Below are positions 35,005 to 46,849 of a stretch of DNA of 64,000 nt, piece after piece; within the stretch, counting starts at the first letter, position 1, and each line of letters starts with the position of its first letter. Under the pieces are notes generated by a model. It was not told where the DNA came from. It saw nothing but the letters and a program-made list of their open reading frames with translations, and did not search any database. The DNA comes from Dicyema japonicum (taxonomy: Eukaryota > Dicyemida > Rhombozoa > Dicyemidae). The stretch lies in contig RDEW01000019.1 of the NCBI GenBank assembly GCA_011109175.1, positions 1 through 64,000 on the forward strand, read 5' to 3'. A program made the position numbers and the translations under genes.

Positions 35005-36584
35005 ATGACTAATATTCCAGTATTAATGGAAATTGTTCGTAATTTTTGTTAATATGGAAGTTTATAAATTAACCAAATTTCTGCCCAAGACGTCGTTTTT
35101 CGTCAAATTTGAAATGAACTCGGTTAAAACATTTTTTCTCAAATATATCAAATTAGAAGACTATTTCGAAATAATAGTAAAGCTAATTGTTATGTTTTCA
35201 GGAAGCTGCTAATTGGGGAGTTACTCCATTCGTTACTGCGGCATTCATTTTCTCCGTGCTTTGTGGATTTTTGGCTTTCACCGGTTTTCGACTCATTAAG
35301 AATCACAAACTCAAATATTCATCCGTTGTCATGTACTTTTTGATATTGTACTTCCATTTCATTACTTTAAGCTCGATTTATGTCCTGATGTTGGTTAAGA
35401 TTAAAAATTTAGAAAACATGGAGACAAAACTTGATGAACCAAATAACACGATGAGTGAATACGCCAATTCGATTAGAGAAAACTTTGTAATTTTTTGGGT
35501 GACGAAAGCAGACATTATGGAGTACATTGTTCAACAGGACATATTTGAAAGTCTTCAACATCTACAATAATATCTCTGATAATATAACAAGAGTCCAGCG
35601 GAATATCATCAAAACACACTGCTTGAAATTCAAGACTATACTAGATTCGCTTCAGAAAGACATCCTGACATTATCGAAACTTAACATCTTCAAATATAGC
35701 ACGATCCCTTATCATCTAAAGTCAATTTTAAAGTCATCCATGTATTTGGTTCGCTAAGCCCTCTAGAAATGTCGGATTTAGAAGATTAATGTGGATTATC
35801 GCTTGTTGGGGATTGTTTTGCGGAATATGTTTCAAATCAAAAATTTTCTCTGTAAAGAAACTGTAAGATTAACTGATCACTCAGATTTTGTTTAATGAGC
35901 TCATTTTTCATATTAATTTCATCGTTGATACTCACAACCATCATCGTCTTGGGGATGGTCCCATTTGAGATAAATTTTAGATGCTCAACATATCCTGCAC
36001 TCACTTTGACCGAAAAATCAATGATTTGGGTAATTTATTAGATTTATCACAGGGAGAGATTCAATAGCTAAATATTACTGGAGTTGTGAACAGAATGCGA
36101 CGTTCAAATATGTGTCATATACGACTATATCCTAGAATGTCTCTAAAATCAATGTCAGGAGAGTGTTAAATAGGATTCATCATATAAGCTGTCCAATGTT
36201 TATAATGGGATATGACTGCTCAGTTGTATATGGAGAATACCAAGTGAATTGTTTTATTCTCATTTCTAGAATATCATCAATGAATTAAATTATGATGATT
36301 TTATAAAATTTGTGGATGACTTGGAGGGACCTCAAAATTGCAGCGATTTTAGCAGGAATTTAAAAGTTATGAAAAATCAAATCTGTGATAAAATCTCGTA
36401 AATTCTTAATTTATGTTAGATATAATATGATATATCCATGTGTTATTTTCATGATTGGGAATATTATATTCCTGCTATTTGCTTTCATCATTCCGTCATT
36501 GGATGGTAATTAATGGTCTGTCTATTTATAGAGCCCATACTTGTCGAGTCAAAATATAACCAATTTCAAATGTTTGAGTTTTGA
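35005..36584 (+). CDS. Prominin-like pentaspan membrane protein, copy C (intact)
   Basis: Twelve exons: 35005-35038, 35061-35176, 35202-35486, 35512-35741, 35767-35862, 35885-35957, 35981-36029, 36053-36111, 36136-36243, 36270-36397, 36420-36505, 36532-36584; 438 residues. Eleven GT-AG introns are 22-26 nt, and every junction keeps frame. Hydrophobic segments lie near residues 57-77, 92-113, 229-245, 256-280 and 396-417, giving N-out topology with two extracellular loops. Prominin hallmarks: TM1-loop-TM2, a helical loop 1, TM3-short loop-TM4, then SCTHFDRKINDLG, a YYWSCEQNATF block (compare C+NN..Y in prominins), and before TM5 two cysteines 14 residues apart (human prominin-1: 15). Prominins shape plasma-membrane protrusions and bind cholesterol. 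This one is half the usual ~850 residues because both loops are short. No signal peptide is evident and the start exon is uncertain; an alternative first frame has a TAA. Confidence 0.72.
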
Positions 36585-36656
36585 TATTATTTTTTTTGAA
36601 ATATTAAAAAATACTAAGTTTGAACTCATCATAATTTACCAACAAAAAACGTTAAT

Positions 36657-36664
36657 ATCTAACA
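36657..36664 (+). other. Empty (pre-insertion) hAT target site
   Basis: ATCTAACA in the 3' flank of copy C is the unduplicated version of the octamers flanking the hAT nest after copy B (25606-25613 and 33226-33233). Sequence left of it matches the left flank of the nest, and TGTTAGTCGCAG to its right matches the right flank. Confidence 0.72.
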
Positions 36665-36679
36665 TATTGCATGTTAGTC

Positions 36680-37240
36680 GCAGATCTAGGTAAGAATTAT
36701 TGCAAAAATATATGTAGAATGATCATCTGAATCATAAGCCTCCTTCAAATCTATCCACATTGCCAAAAGGGAATTTCCATGAGACGCTGAAATGACTTTT
36801 TGATCATAGCCTTCTCTTTACCCCCTGTAAATTACCCAACTGATACTCGGAGAGAATTCCATCGGCCTATACAAAGCTTCTGATCCTATTAGCCACTAAT
36901 TTAGTCGTCAGCTTATACAGCAGATTCGATAATTTGCTGCAGACTGAGGGTTGTCCAGCTTTTGGATCAAATAAGTTGTCCCATTATGGACCTATCAGGA
37001 ATCGTTACCGGGTTAATGATGTTTTTCTGTATTACACGACGCTTAGACTCGTGCAATGACGTACATCTTTTGATAAAGAAATTATAGACTTTATCTACTC
37101 CGGTCGTTTTCAAATCAGGGAGACACATCTCACTACCAGCTCAAATTTTTTGTGGAAATCGAAAATTTGGAGAGATTTCTTCAAAAAAGAAGCGGGACCT
37201 TCCACACATTTCTTCTGTGTGATTTAGCCTCCCACATACT
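36680..37240 (-). mobile_element. R2-group LINE RT N-terminal fragment
   Basis: Minus-strand frames include KTTGVDKVYNFFIKRCTSLH near 37050-37110, typical of the pre-RT K..G.DGI..E..K, and W.DLKEAYDS near 36740-36770, the catalytic Asp motif of RT block A, with two frame breaks. It matches the 20260-22800 family. Confidence 0.6.
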
Positions 37241-38025
37241 ATCCCATGTGGAAAGCATTGCCTCGTCCTGCTTGGAACATTCACTATGTCAATTTCCGTG
37301 TAGGTGACGTATACAATCTGCTATTAAACTCAAGAAGATTAATTTCTCTCCTTCTTTTTACCGACTTTCATGTGTATAGAGTTTCCTCCTATACATTATT
37401 ATTCCATACTTTATCTCTACCTTTTAAGGTTCTCAAGGAGAATATTTTCAGTTGCAGCGAGATTCGTGAAGACCTCATAAACATGCTTGAGCTGCAACGT
37501 ATCACATTTCTGGTGCTCGTGCTCTCTGACAGTTGTGTTCATTTGGTCCCTGACCCTTTAGATAAGTACTCCTCTGACTTTCTTTGTCTACTGCCATTTT
37601 CTTGAGCTCACTTACAGATATGAAAGTACTAAATCTGCCACTGCATAGCTCCGATAGGTATGGCCAGCCATTCCAAGGCATCCTAAATAGCCTGTTACGT
37701 ACCTGCAGAACTACATGCTTCACTCATATCAGTTGCCACAACGCTCTCGGATATGGCAAGAATTATATTCTTACCATCTGTAACGTGAGTAACACTTCTC
37801 TTTTTTCCTTACAACATTTTTACCAACTCGAGAAAGTTTTAACGTTAATGTTTTTTTATTTATTGTTGTTATAAATGAAAAAAATTTATTACTGAAAAAA
37901 GTGATAAAGTTGTCATTTAGCGCCCCCCCCCCTCTGAATGCGTGGCTATCCTTTATCATGATGGCGATCGAGATTCGCTCAAATCGCTCACCGAGATCTG
38001 AAGCAAACCAGTGGTTAAAATAAAG
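37241..38025. other. Unassigned; probable transposon debris
   Basis: Open frames at 37246-37605 (plus) and 37502-37723 (minus) overlap; neither shows a domain. The minus one (RMPWNGWPYLSEL) may continue the R2-group element. A C homopolymer of about 12 lies at 37922-37933. Confidence 0.35.
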
Positions 38026-38260
38026 TCACATCCAAGAGCGGACGATCCCAAGATCTGACTTGTGTATTTGTTTCTGTGCAGAACTCGTAGGCGGACCCGG
38101 AAAAGAGAAAAAGTAGCCCGTAATATGGTCGTCAAGAAACATGACGGAAAAAGTGGAGAAGACGATTGTCCGAGATGGGAAAGCTTCACTTCCGTCAATA
38201 TTAATGTAAGAGATCTCAGTAGCTTGTTAGCAGCAATGCTAATGAAATGGTGCATGGTAA
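38026..38260 (-). mobile_element. LINE C-terminal repeat
   Basis: 38035-38165 is related to 19135-19275 (CCAAGAGCGGACGATCCCAA, GAACTCGTAGGCGGACCCGG). On the minus strand it is a degraded Cys/His-rich LINE C-terminus. No intact frame. Confidence 0.6.
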
Positions 38261-38499
38261 TGCTCTGAGCCAGGCACTAGTTCCGTTTTTCGATTCAGAA
38301 GTCAGACAAGCCAAACAAGCTCATGTTTCATCTCGTCCATGATCTTTGAGCATAAAAGCTTGTAAATTCTCGTTGTTTATTTGCGTTTTTATGAAATCCC
38401 ACACTCAGTCGCGTCCTTTCTTCCCTATCTATGCATCCCACTGATTTAGCGCCCTATCCGTTTATGTAGTGTAAAATCTGGCGTATGAAACCACTGGAA

Positions 38500-40200
38500 G
38501 CATATGTCGAAGATAGAAAAGCCGGGAAGGCGAGTTCTAAATTAAGCGTAATCCGATTCCTCTGTAGCGAAGCGGAAGTTTGCATTTGACACAGTCAGTT
38601 ATGTCAAAAGAAATGTTGAGTGTTTTTTCAGCGACAGTCCTTAGCTTCTTGTCCATGTCCATGAAACATGAAACTGTCTGTAGAAGAAAATTCCTGAGGA
38701 AGAATAAAAGGAGAGTTGACATNACTTCTTTTTTTCTTTTTCTTGTGTGAGTGTTTTTTCTAGACAATCTAGTTCCGCAGTGAGTATCCACTGATGACGG
38801 CATCACTCGTCAAACCCTTTCTGGGACTGTCTGTAGAAGAAAATTCCTGAAGAAAAATAAAGACATGTGAAAGTCCAGGGTTTTTAAATTGGATGTGAGT
38901 GGTTGAACGAATGCATTTTTCACTTCCAGGAGAGTTGACATGTTACTGCCATATAGTGAAGAGTCGAAAAAATTGTATTTTCGAGTCGGGTGATCGAGAC
39001 ATCCATAAGATGAGTAGAAATCGTAGTCACTGCATGGTCAAAGTCGTCCTCTCCCGAGCAACGTTAATGATTTCACATTTATGAGAATTCTGTTCCAACC
39101 CAAGTGCTGCAAGTGCAAAGATGGCGGACTCGACCTTTGCCACCACAATTTCCCAATTCCCTCCGATCATCCAAGTACCATAAGTTCAGTGGAGTTCCGA
39201 TCGCTGATGCTGCACAAGTGATGCCCAAGGCAAAGAGTAGGAGGCCAAGGGGGTCGCCTTGTTGGACTCCAGTCTTGGATTCGATGAAGTGTTGTTCTCA
39301 GTTTGGGGCTTAGAGTCTTGCTCGCTGAAATCTTCGCCATCAGGCGCCTGAATACGCTGCCTATAGCAATGGGTCTTGAATTATTACAAGGCTTTCTGAA
39401 GGCGATCGGTTTGGATGCAAAAAGGAGTCCTCTGGCATAGTCGAAGATATCATCCGAAGAATGTGGTCTGTAAGGGTTTTTATTGAATTAATGAGAAGGC
39501 GATCGGTTTGGATGCAAAAAGGAGTCCTCTGGCATAGTCGAAGATATCATCCGAAGAATGTGGTCTGTAAGGGTTTTTATTGAATTAATGAGGGAGTTCC
39601 CAACCAAGCCAGCAGTGCTGCTTCCTGAGAAAGATGAAATGACAGATCGTATATTACCTGTGGTGGTTGCCAAATTTGGAATGTCCTTCCCAATTTCTGT
39701 CTCGCGTTATTGAATGATGAGCTCGAGGGTTTCTTTAGCTGGTGAAAGAACCTTGTCATTGCTGGAGAGCGTGCGCAGAACTCCTCGAATGTCCCCTACC
39801 ATATTTTTTTATTCACTCTTTGCGTAGATTTGTTTATCTTGATCCTGGATGATGATGGCGAATGATCACCAATCGAAAGACTTTCCAATGAAGTCTCCAG
39901 GTTAACAGTTTCGTATTTAGAGGCATTTCTCTTGATGATTGAATTGAGGTCCTTTCTTTCAGTTCGGTAGAATGTGATCCGAGGACAAAAGGTTCATAGA
40001 GAGAAAGCTCATCCAGGCATCTTGAGTATTGTCGTCGACTTCTCAGGTGATTAGTTTTAAAAACAGGAGGCAGCTGTTAGACGCGCCGACCTTGGGATCC
40101 TCTCCGACACAAGTCGATTCAAACGGCGTAGGCAATCATCCGTTGTTAAATAGGTCCAGGACAGGTCCAGAGGAGGACTCCCTTCTCCCGCAGTGATATC
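38500..40200 (-). mobile_element. R2-group LINE RT with YLDD motif
   Basis: Minus strand, 3' to 5' in coordinates: NNSRPIAIGSVFRRLMAKI (about 39340-39390), TGVQQGDPLGLLLFALGI (about 39220-39275) and NLWYLDD (about 39160-39180). These are RT blocks of the lineage at 29360-31330. About 100 bp (39394-39495) is directly duplicated at 39497-39590. A SINE fragment with an N interrupts the 3' part. Frames are broken. Confidence 0.7.
38724..38822 (-). mobile_element. SINE fragment next to N
   Basis: Minus-strand copy of the SINE middle part: ACTTCTTTTTTTCTTTTTCT, TAGACAATCTAGTTCCGCAG, TGATGACGGCATCACTCGTC. It starts directly after the N at 38723. The sequence left of the N resumes after the SINE (ACTGTCTGTAGAAGAAAATT in both), so the true length of the insert is uncertain. 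Confidence 0.75.
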
Positions 40201-40499
40201 CAAGGCATGAGCGGTATGACCAATTTGGCAGAGATTGTGCGGTCCTTCTTGTTAGCTTATAGCAGCCAAGGTATCCAAAATTTGTCAACAGTAACATTGA
40301 ACACCGAATTCCCTCTTATTTGTTTTGCTACTGATTATACAGAAAAGAGACGTGCAGGAAACGTAGATTATTACGTCCACTTTCAGTTCATTGTCGTTTT
40401 TTCTGGCAGTAAGGTAAGCCATTATCAATCAATTGACATAAACGTGTTTGATATACTGTCATATCAAAGAACAAAAAATCAACATATAACAAATCGATG
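40201..40499. other. Unassigned
   Basis: A 97-codon plus-strand open frame (40207-40500) contains VDYYVHFQFIVVF but no recognised domain. It lies between two minus-strand LINE fragments and is probably chance or debris. Confidence 0.35.
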
Positions 40500-41060
40500 A
40501 TGTATGCTCTGCAATTCAAAGACGAATTCGAAATTTATAATCGACTGTTTTGTTCCCTATGCACTAAAGTAGTCGATTCATCAAAGAAATTTAAAAGTTC
40601 TGAAGATATCTCTTCAGCCTCTTCTAGAGTTTCTTCACCTCTTTTATGAAGGGCCAGCTTGATTGAAAAATTTTCTATATTGTGAATTTCGCATGGCTTT
40701 CGACTTTTCCATTGAGTGACTTAAGCCCGGGACTTACACCACCAGAGAATTTCTTCCAAGAATTCACGTAATCTTCCCTCAGAAACCACCGGACTTTTCG
40801 AGACGTTGATATCAGTATATCGTCTGTGTAAATTATCACGTTTGTACTAGGATTCCTGGGGGCCGGAAAATCTCTCAAATATATTAAAGAGCAGAGAACT
40901 CAGGACTAAGCCTTGTGACACTTCCCTCTTCATTACAATCTCTTCAGAAGTAAATCCTCCTCATCTCACAAATGACGTTTTCCTTGTCAGAAGACTCCTT
41001 AACTAATCGAGTAAAAGTTTTAGGATTTCAGCTCTATACCATTCAAAGCTGATTTTCTTC
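40500..41060 (-). mobile_element. I/Jockey-like RT fragment
   Basis: Minus strand: VSQGLVLSSLLFNIF (a GVPQGSVLSPLLFN block, about 40880-40930) followed by PSTNVIIYTDDILISTSRKV (40675-40878), a YADD-type box with Thr for Ala. One frame shift between them. Confidence 0.7.
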
Positions 41061-41122
41061 AATTACATAATATTTCAAAAATTACGAAGTCATGTGTGAT
41101 ATAATTAGTTCTTTTGAATGTT

Positions 41123-41606
41123 AGGAAATTCTACAATAATTAATAATAATAACAGCCTTTTTCATGGAGCCGTGGTATTAGCTCCGCATAGGCAGGACAC
41201 ACACTTTATTTAAGTAAAGAACAGTTAATTTTAACTAAACGTAAAACCAAGGAATGATCTTCACTTCTTTTTTTCTTTTTCTTGTGTGTGGGTACTTTCT
41301 AGACAATCCAGTTCCGCAGTGAGAGTCCACTGATGACGGCGTCACTCGTCAAGCCTTTTTAGCATCGTANAGAACCAAGGAATGATCTTCACTTCTTTTT
41401 TTCTTTTTCTTGTGTGTGGGTCCTTTCTAGACAATCCAGTTCCGCAGTAAGAGTCCACTGATGACGGCGTCACTCGTCAAGCCTTTTAGCATCGTAGATG
41501 CGTGGAACCTTCCACCAGGTGAACAGCAGCGAGATTCGAACCCGTAGCCTAAGCCACTTAAGCCCGACACCTAACCACTAAGCTACCCGGCCAGGAAATT
41601 CTACAA
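41123..41606 (-). mobile_element. Full-length tRNA-derived SINE with target duplication
   Basis: Element at 41137-41592 between perfect 14-bp direct repeats AGGAAATTCTACAA (41123-41136 and 41593-41606). Read on the minus strand: head GGCCGGGTAGCTTAGTGGTT (box A), box B GGTTCGAATCT, body, poly-purine tract, then GGAGCTAATACCACGGCTCC and a tail rich in TTA (GTTATTATTATTAATTATTG). An N at 41370 is flanked by about 112 identical bp (41258-41369 and 41371-41487), which inflates the element; the corrected length is about 340 bp. RTE-like LINEs in this window also end in TTA/ATT repeats, so they are candidate drivers. Confidence 0.85.
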
Positions 41607-41819
41607 ACACAATCAATTACCGCAACATTTCATTAAGATAGTTCTTAACTATTCTAGAATAAATCAGTCTTTACTTTTACGAATTACCTCGAGTTTGAGA
41701 AGACAATAAAAAAGTTAAAGTTTTAATGAGAAAAAAAACAGAAATTTCAAAGACACAAATGTGAATACTGTATTATTGAGCTATGACAATTTTTGTTTTA
41801 ATAATAGGAGAGAAGACGA

Positions 41820-42090
41820 GTACATTTCTCTCCAGTGTCGGACGAAGGCTTGCTTCGAAGAGTTACGAGCTTTGTGAAAGACTTTGGTAGAAGCAAAGGC
41901 ACAAATTGGCGGTGATCAGTGGGAACGCCTTCGTAATCCTGGCCTTTTGACTAAAAATCTTTACATGTTTTAATGTTTCTTTTTTCAAAACTAAAATCAG
42001 CCTCTCCATGATTTTTGAAATTGAGTCTATCAGAATAAAGTCTATAGCCAAGGGAAATATTCTCGATTTTTCTGGTTTTGGGATCATCCA
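41820..42090 (-). mobile_element. LINE RT N-terminal fragment
   Basis: The minus frame reads IPKPEKSRIFPLAIDFILID followed by SISKIMERLILV, the RT entry motif (IPKPGK...RPI.L....K..ER). A related stretch occurs near 60955-61085. Confidence 0.6.
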
Positions 42091-42210
42091 AATAATAATA
42101 TTTTTTTAATGCTATATTTTGTGGTTTATAGATGCTATGATGCTATTTTAAGTGCTATAATTTAAATTTTAACTGCTATAAAAAATTGCCTATTAATTAC
42201 ACAAAAAAAC

Positions 42211-43846
42211 TCGATTGTTTTAATGATTTGAAATACAATATTAACGACACATAATACTTAAAAATTAGAAACATAATACATGACTAATATTCCAGTATTA
42301 ATGGAAATTGTTCGTAATTTTTGTTAATATGGAAGAAGTTTATAAATTAACCAAATTTCTGCCCAAGACGTCGTTTTATGTCAAATTTGAAATCGACTTG
42401 GTTAAAACATTTTTTCTCAAATATATCACATTAGAAGATTATTTCGAAATAAGAGTAAATGTAATTGTTATTTTCTCAGGGGGCTGCTAATTGGGGAGTT
42501 ACTCCATTCGTTGCTGCGGCATTCATTTTCTTCGTGCTTTGTGGATTCCTAGCTTTCAGCGGTTTTCGACTCATTAAGAATCACAAACTCAAATATTCTT
42601 CAATTGTCGTCTACGTTTTTATCTTGTACCCCATTTCATAACTTTAAGGTCGATTTATATTCTGATGTTGGTTAAGATTAAGAATTTAGAAAACGAGGGG
42701 ACAAAACTCAATGAACCATACGACACGATGACTAACTACACCAATTCGTTTATTGATAACTTTGTATTTTTTTCGAGTGACGCATGTAGACATTATGGAA
42801 GACATCGTTTAACAGGACATATTTGAAAATCTTCAACATCTACTATAATTTCACTGATCAATTGAATAGTATCGATTTGGCTATCATCAATGCATACTAC
42901 TGGAAATTCACTACTATCATAAATTCGCTCCAGAACGACATTCTGACGATATCTAAACTCAACATCTCCAAATATAGCTCGACCTCTGACAATCTAAGGT
43001 CTATTTTGAAGTCATCAATGTATTTTGTTCTCTAAGTCCTCTAGAATCTTCGGATTTAGAAGATTAATGTGGATTATCGCTTGTTGGGTATTGTTCTGCG
43101 CAATATGTTTCAAATCTAAAATTTACTCAGTAAAGAAACTGTAAGATTAACTGATCACTCAGATTTTGTCTGATGAGCTCATTTTTTATATTAATTTCAT
43201 CGTTGATACTCACAACCATCATCGTCTTGGGGATGGTCCCATTTGAGATAAATTTTAGATGTTCAACCGATCCTGCACCCACTTTGACCGCAAAATTAAC
43301 AATTTTGGTACTCTATTGGATTTATCACAGGGAACGACTCAATAGCTAAATATTATTGGAGTTGTGAACAGAATACGACGTTCAAATATGTGTTACCTGC
43401 GACTATATTTTAGACGGTCTCTAAAATCAAAGTTAGTAGAATGTTTATGACGATTCAATATGGGCTGTGTCCATATTATATAATGGGAATTGACTGCAAT
43501 AATTTATTTGTAAAATATCGACTTATTTCTAGAATATCATCAATGAACTAAATCATGATGATTTTATAAAATTTGTAAACAACTTGGAGGGACCTCAAAA
43601 TTGCAGCGATTTTAACAGGAATTTAAAAGTTATAAAAAATCAAATCTGTGATAAAACCTCGTAAATTTTTAATTTATGTTAGATATAATTTGATGTATCC
43701 ATGTGTTATTTTCATGATTGGGAATATTATATTTCTGCTATTTGCTTTCATCATTCCGTCATTGGATGGTTATCACTTGTTTGTTATTTACAGAGCCCAT
43801 ACTGGTGGATTCAATATACAATCAATTTCAATTGTTTGAGTTTTGA
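42211..43846 (+). pseudogene. Prominin-like pentaspan gene, copy D (frameshift)
   Basis: Exons and introns align with copy C. A one-base deletion near 42626-42632 (GTACCCCATTT where A has GTACCTCCATTT) shifts frame inside the second membrane segment. The first intron is 25 nt rather than 22 because of an extra AAG, an indel confined to intron sequence, which supports the splice model. Downstream exons stay open: the EC1 exon (frame 42823-43035), TM3/TM4 exons, AKYYWSCEQNTTFKY, and the TM5 exon with the 25-nt last intron before the final stop at about 43844. Could be a pseudogene or carry a single-base assembly error. Confidence 0.65.
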
Positions 43847-43929
43847 TATTAATTTTTGTTTAACAATTATTTACATTACAAATATATTTCAATTGCAGGC
43901 CCTTTAAGAGTCTTAATTTATTATTATTA

Positions 43930-44420
43930 TTAATAGCACTTTCGAAGAACCAAAAATGTTATTTATTTAAGGTTCCGCTTGTGCCGTATTTTTCTTCAGG
44001 TTATTTTCTTTTTCCACAATTCTCTTGACCAACTTCCTCCATGCTCCGCGGTTACAGGCAGTTATTCCGAGCGTATCCAGATCATCTCCAGTTTTCAGCT
44101 TTCGTCCTACATTGGTAAGGTCCTTGTGTAGAACCTCTGGCAAAGTTATGCGAGGTCTTCCACGGAACGAGGTATTCACTTCTGGGCAGAAATAGTTATC
44201 CATTGCTATTTTAGCAGGCGTCATCTAACTCATTCGAAGGATGTGACCAAACAGACGCCATCTTGATTCCAGGATATCCAGACTCAATGGTTTTGTATTA
44301 CATACTTTGTGTAGATTCTTGTTTGTAATTTTTTTTCGGCCAGTTGATGCCAAGCAACAGTCGGAGTTGCTTACGATGGAAGTCATCTAGTTTGTCCATC
44401 TTAATTTACCACCGTTTTTT
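43930..44420 (-). mobile_element. RTE-like LINE 3' end
   Basis: Minus frame 43967-44224: TPAKIAMDNYF, FRGRPRITLPEVLHKDL, then LDTLGITACNRGAWRKL, the C-terminal block (PA..AM..YF, GRPR.TL...L..DL, R..W..L) of the RTE-like family. A (TAA)n tail follows at 43920-43940. The upstream part, to 44420, continues in broken frame. Confidence 0.75.
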
Positions 44421-44989
44421 TGTTTCTTGGTTTTTTTGGCTTAAATAATAATAAAATAATTGCAGAATTCTCACATTTTGCACGGATGGGGGAAAAAATG
44501 TGAACTGCAATATTTTTCGTATTGTGCGTTACCAGAAACAGGTAAACCACGTGAATAGCGTTGATTTTTTCCAGTCATAGGTGGGACTATAAGATACATT
44601 GGAGGTCCATTGCTTCAAACACAAGGAATAGCTGGATCACTTAATAAATGACCACCATGAATGACAAAATAAAAACGAGATTAGCAAGGAGCTTCAAAAA
44701 TCGCTTATTAGATAATTTTTTCCAAATATATTTAAGCCTACCAGTCATCTTCGTGGTGGAAGATTGAGCTGTTGGAGTAGTTATGGTGCTCTATGACATA
44801 ACTCTAATACACGTAATGTATTCATCTCTTCATGATTGGCGTAACTTCTTGTTCCTCTTCTTAATGGACTCGGGTGACATCGGAAGCCTGATGTTTTGAA
44901 ATAGGAAATACTTAACCTGGCTCTAATATGGAGTAGGTTGGACGAGTGTGTCTTGAAAAGTGACAAGGGCATTATTAGTTATTGAATAT
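44421..44989. other. No gene recognised
   Basis: No domain and no repeat relation noted; a short minus-strand open frame at 44781-44972 is unsupported. Confidence 0.4.
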
Positions 44990-46760
44990 CGAATGCTCCT
45001 AATAATATAGAATTTCCGAACATTCTCCACGTGGTCTACATAGAGATTACATGACCTTGAGCCGGTTTTCCATTATCCAGGCATTAAGCAGTCCAGGTTA
45101 ACTTGTGTTCTTTCTGTGACCTTCCGGATGTCCCCATCTCGTGCAGCCAAAACAATATCATCCGCATAAGAGAATAGAATATCATTATCAGATTCCAGAG
45201 TCGGGAGATCGGCCAGAATGAGGTTAAAAAGATCAGGGGATACAGACGATACTTAAGGGACTCAGTTAAGGAGGAGATGTGAGATAAATTTCAGTCCTCC
45301 GAGGCATAAACGCCCCTTCGTCAATAGTATCTTCTTCGAGACAGTCAAACGCTTTGAGTATGTTGATCGAGCAGAGCACTGTTTTTAAATGTCTCGGCTT
45401 GTTAGCAAATTCGACTAGAATGAAGTCGGTCAATGTTTGTATGTAGACGTGGATTTCTCATTTTTGAATCCGTGTTAAAAAAAGGCCTCTCTGGTATGAA
45501 TTCTTTAATTCTCGCAAGCACAAGCCTCTCCAGGATTTTTGACATGGAACATAGTAGTGACACCAATTTAAAAGACGTTGGATCATCTCTTAGTCTTCCA
45601 GGTTTCAGTATTGGCCATATTATTGCCTGTTTCCATAACAACGGTATCACATTCTGGTTAATCGAATAGTTGAAAATCGACGTTAGGAAGGTAATTCCCC
45701 CATCTACAAGATTTTTCAATGGAATAACCGGAATTTTGTCTGGTCCGTGAGAGTATGTTGTTTTTGCGGAATTTAGTGTTTCCCTTACATCACTCTTCGA
45801 GAAGAAGAGCGGATCTGACACTTTCTTTAGTTTTATGCGTAAAAAAAGTGTATCCGACTTCCACGTGTGAAATTTTCGTATAGAATTTTATAATTTGTTC
45901 ACATCTCTTTTGAACATAATCCTCCTCAGACAAAATTTCCTCGTCTTTGTCGCGTTTCGAATAGATTTCCAACTTCTCCCGAAGTACGATTTCTATTTAC
46001 TGTCGTAAGTACACGATTCCACTTCAACCTCTGAGCCAGGAGCTCTTTGTCTTTTATTTCTTTATTCTTTATTCTTTATCTTCCAAGGGGATCCGGTTAG
46101 ATTTTTTGAGTTTATTTTTTTAATCAAATTCGTTTTCCCACGATCACTCTACGAATTTAATTGATGTTTGGGTATAGTCATTGATCCTGCTTCCAAGAAT
46201 ATGTGAGTAAACGAGCTGATCGCCTTATCCAGAGAACTGAAGCTATCCAAGTAACAATTCTTCAGTCTGTCTTCAGAGATTGCGCAATACAGTCTCCAGT
46301 TAGCACCTTTGTAATTGTAGCTGCTATGAATTCTCCTCACATTGGCCTCTCTCTTGATCTTCACAATCGGGTTATGGTCGACTCTTGTTTCGTAGAAGAT
46401 AGATCAAGCAATTTTCGATAAAAGTAATGAGGAGCAGAGTGTTAAGTAGGGGAGGTAGACTGATCCGTCTCTCTGAGTGTCCTTGTATTTCTCGTGGATC
46501 ATTCAATATCGTTAAGGAGTCCGCTTGAGATAGCAATAGTTTCCATCTCATGTCGGCTAGTTGAGTTGACAGCCATAAGGGATGCTTCGCATTTAGATCC
46601 CCGCAAATGATGATCTATTCGAGGGAAACAAGTCCTGATAGGTTTGCCATAATATAGTTTTACCGACAGGAACCAGGGGGCAGAATGTAGATATTCACAA
46701 GACGTAGTCTTCCTTTCGTTGTCCCGAGCGAGATTCCAAGCGGTTGCTTATAAAATCTGA
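44990..46760 (-). mobile_element. I/Jockey-like LINE, endonuclease to RT
   Basis: Minus strand from the high end: IIICGDLNAKHPLWLS (about 46600; APE endonuclease), degraded linker, then frame 45402-45821 (FFSKSDVRETLNSAKTTYSH, PDKIP, WPILKPGRLRDDPTSFK, SLLCSMSKILERL), then DLFNLILADLP and FSYADDIVLAARDGD (about 45140-45230). Sister of the plus-strand copy at 11300-13040. Several frameshifts. Confidence 0.8.
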
Positions 46761-46849
46761 AAACTTATGTAACTAGTTTTTGAAAAATTCTATTTATATT
46801 TTTAATATAATTTTTTTAAATTTTGAATATATTATCAGTCTAAGTTCGT

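Noticed and set aside
37246-37723. Opposed open frames as a gene pair
   Set aside because: No domain on either strand, and surrounded by R2-group LINE fragments.
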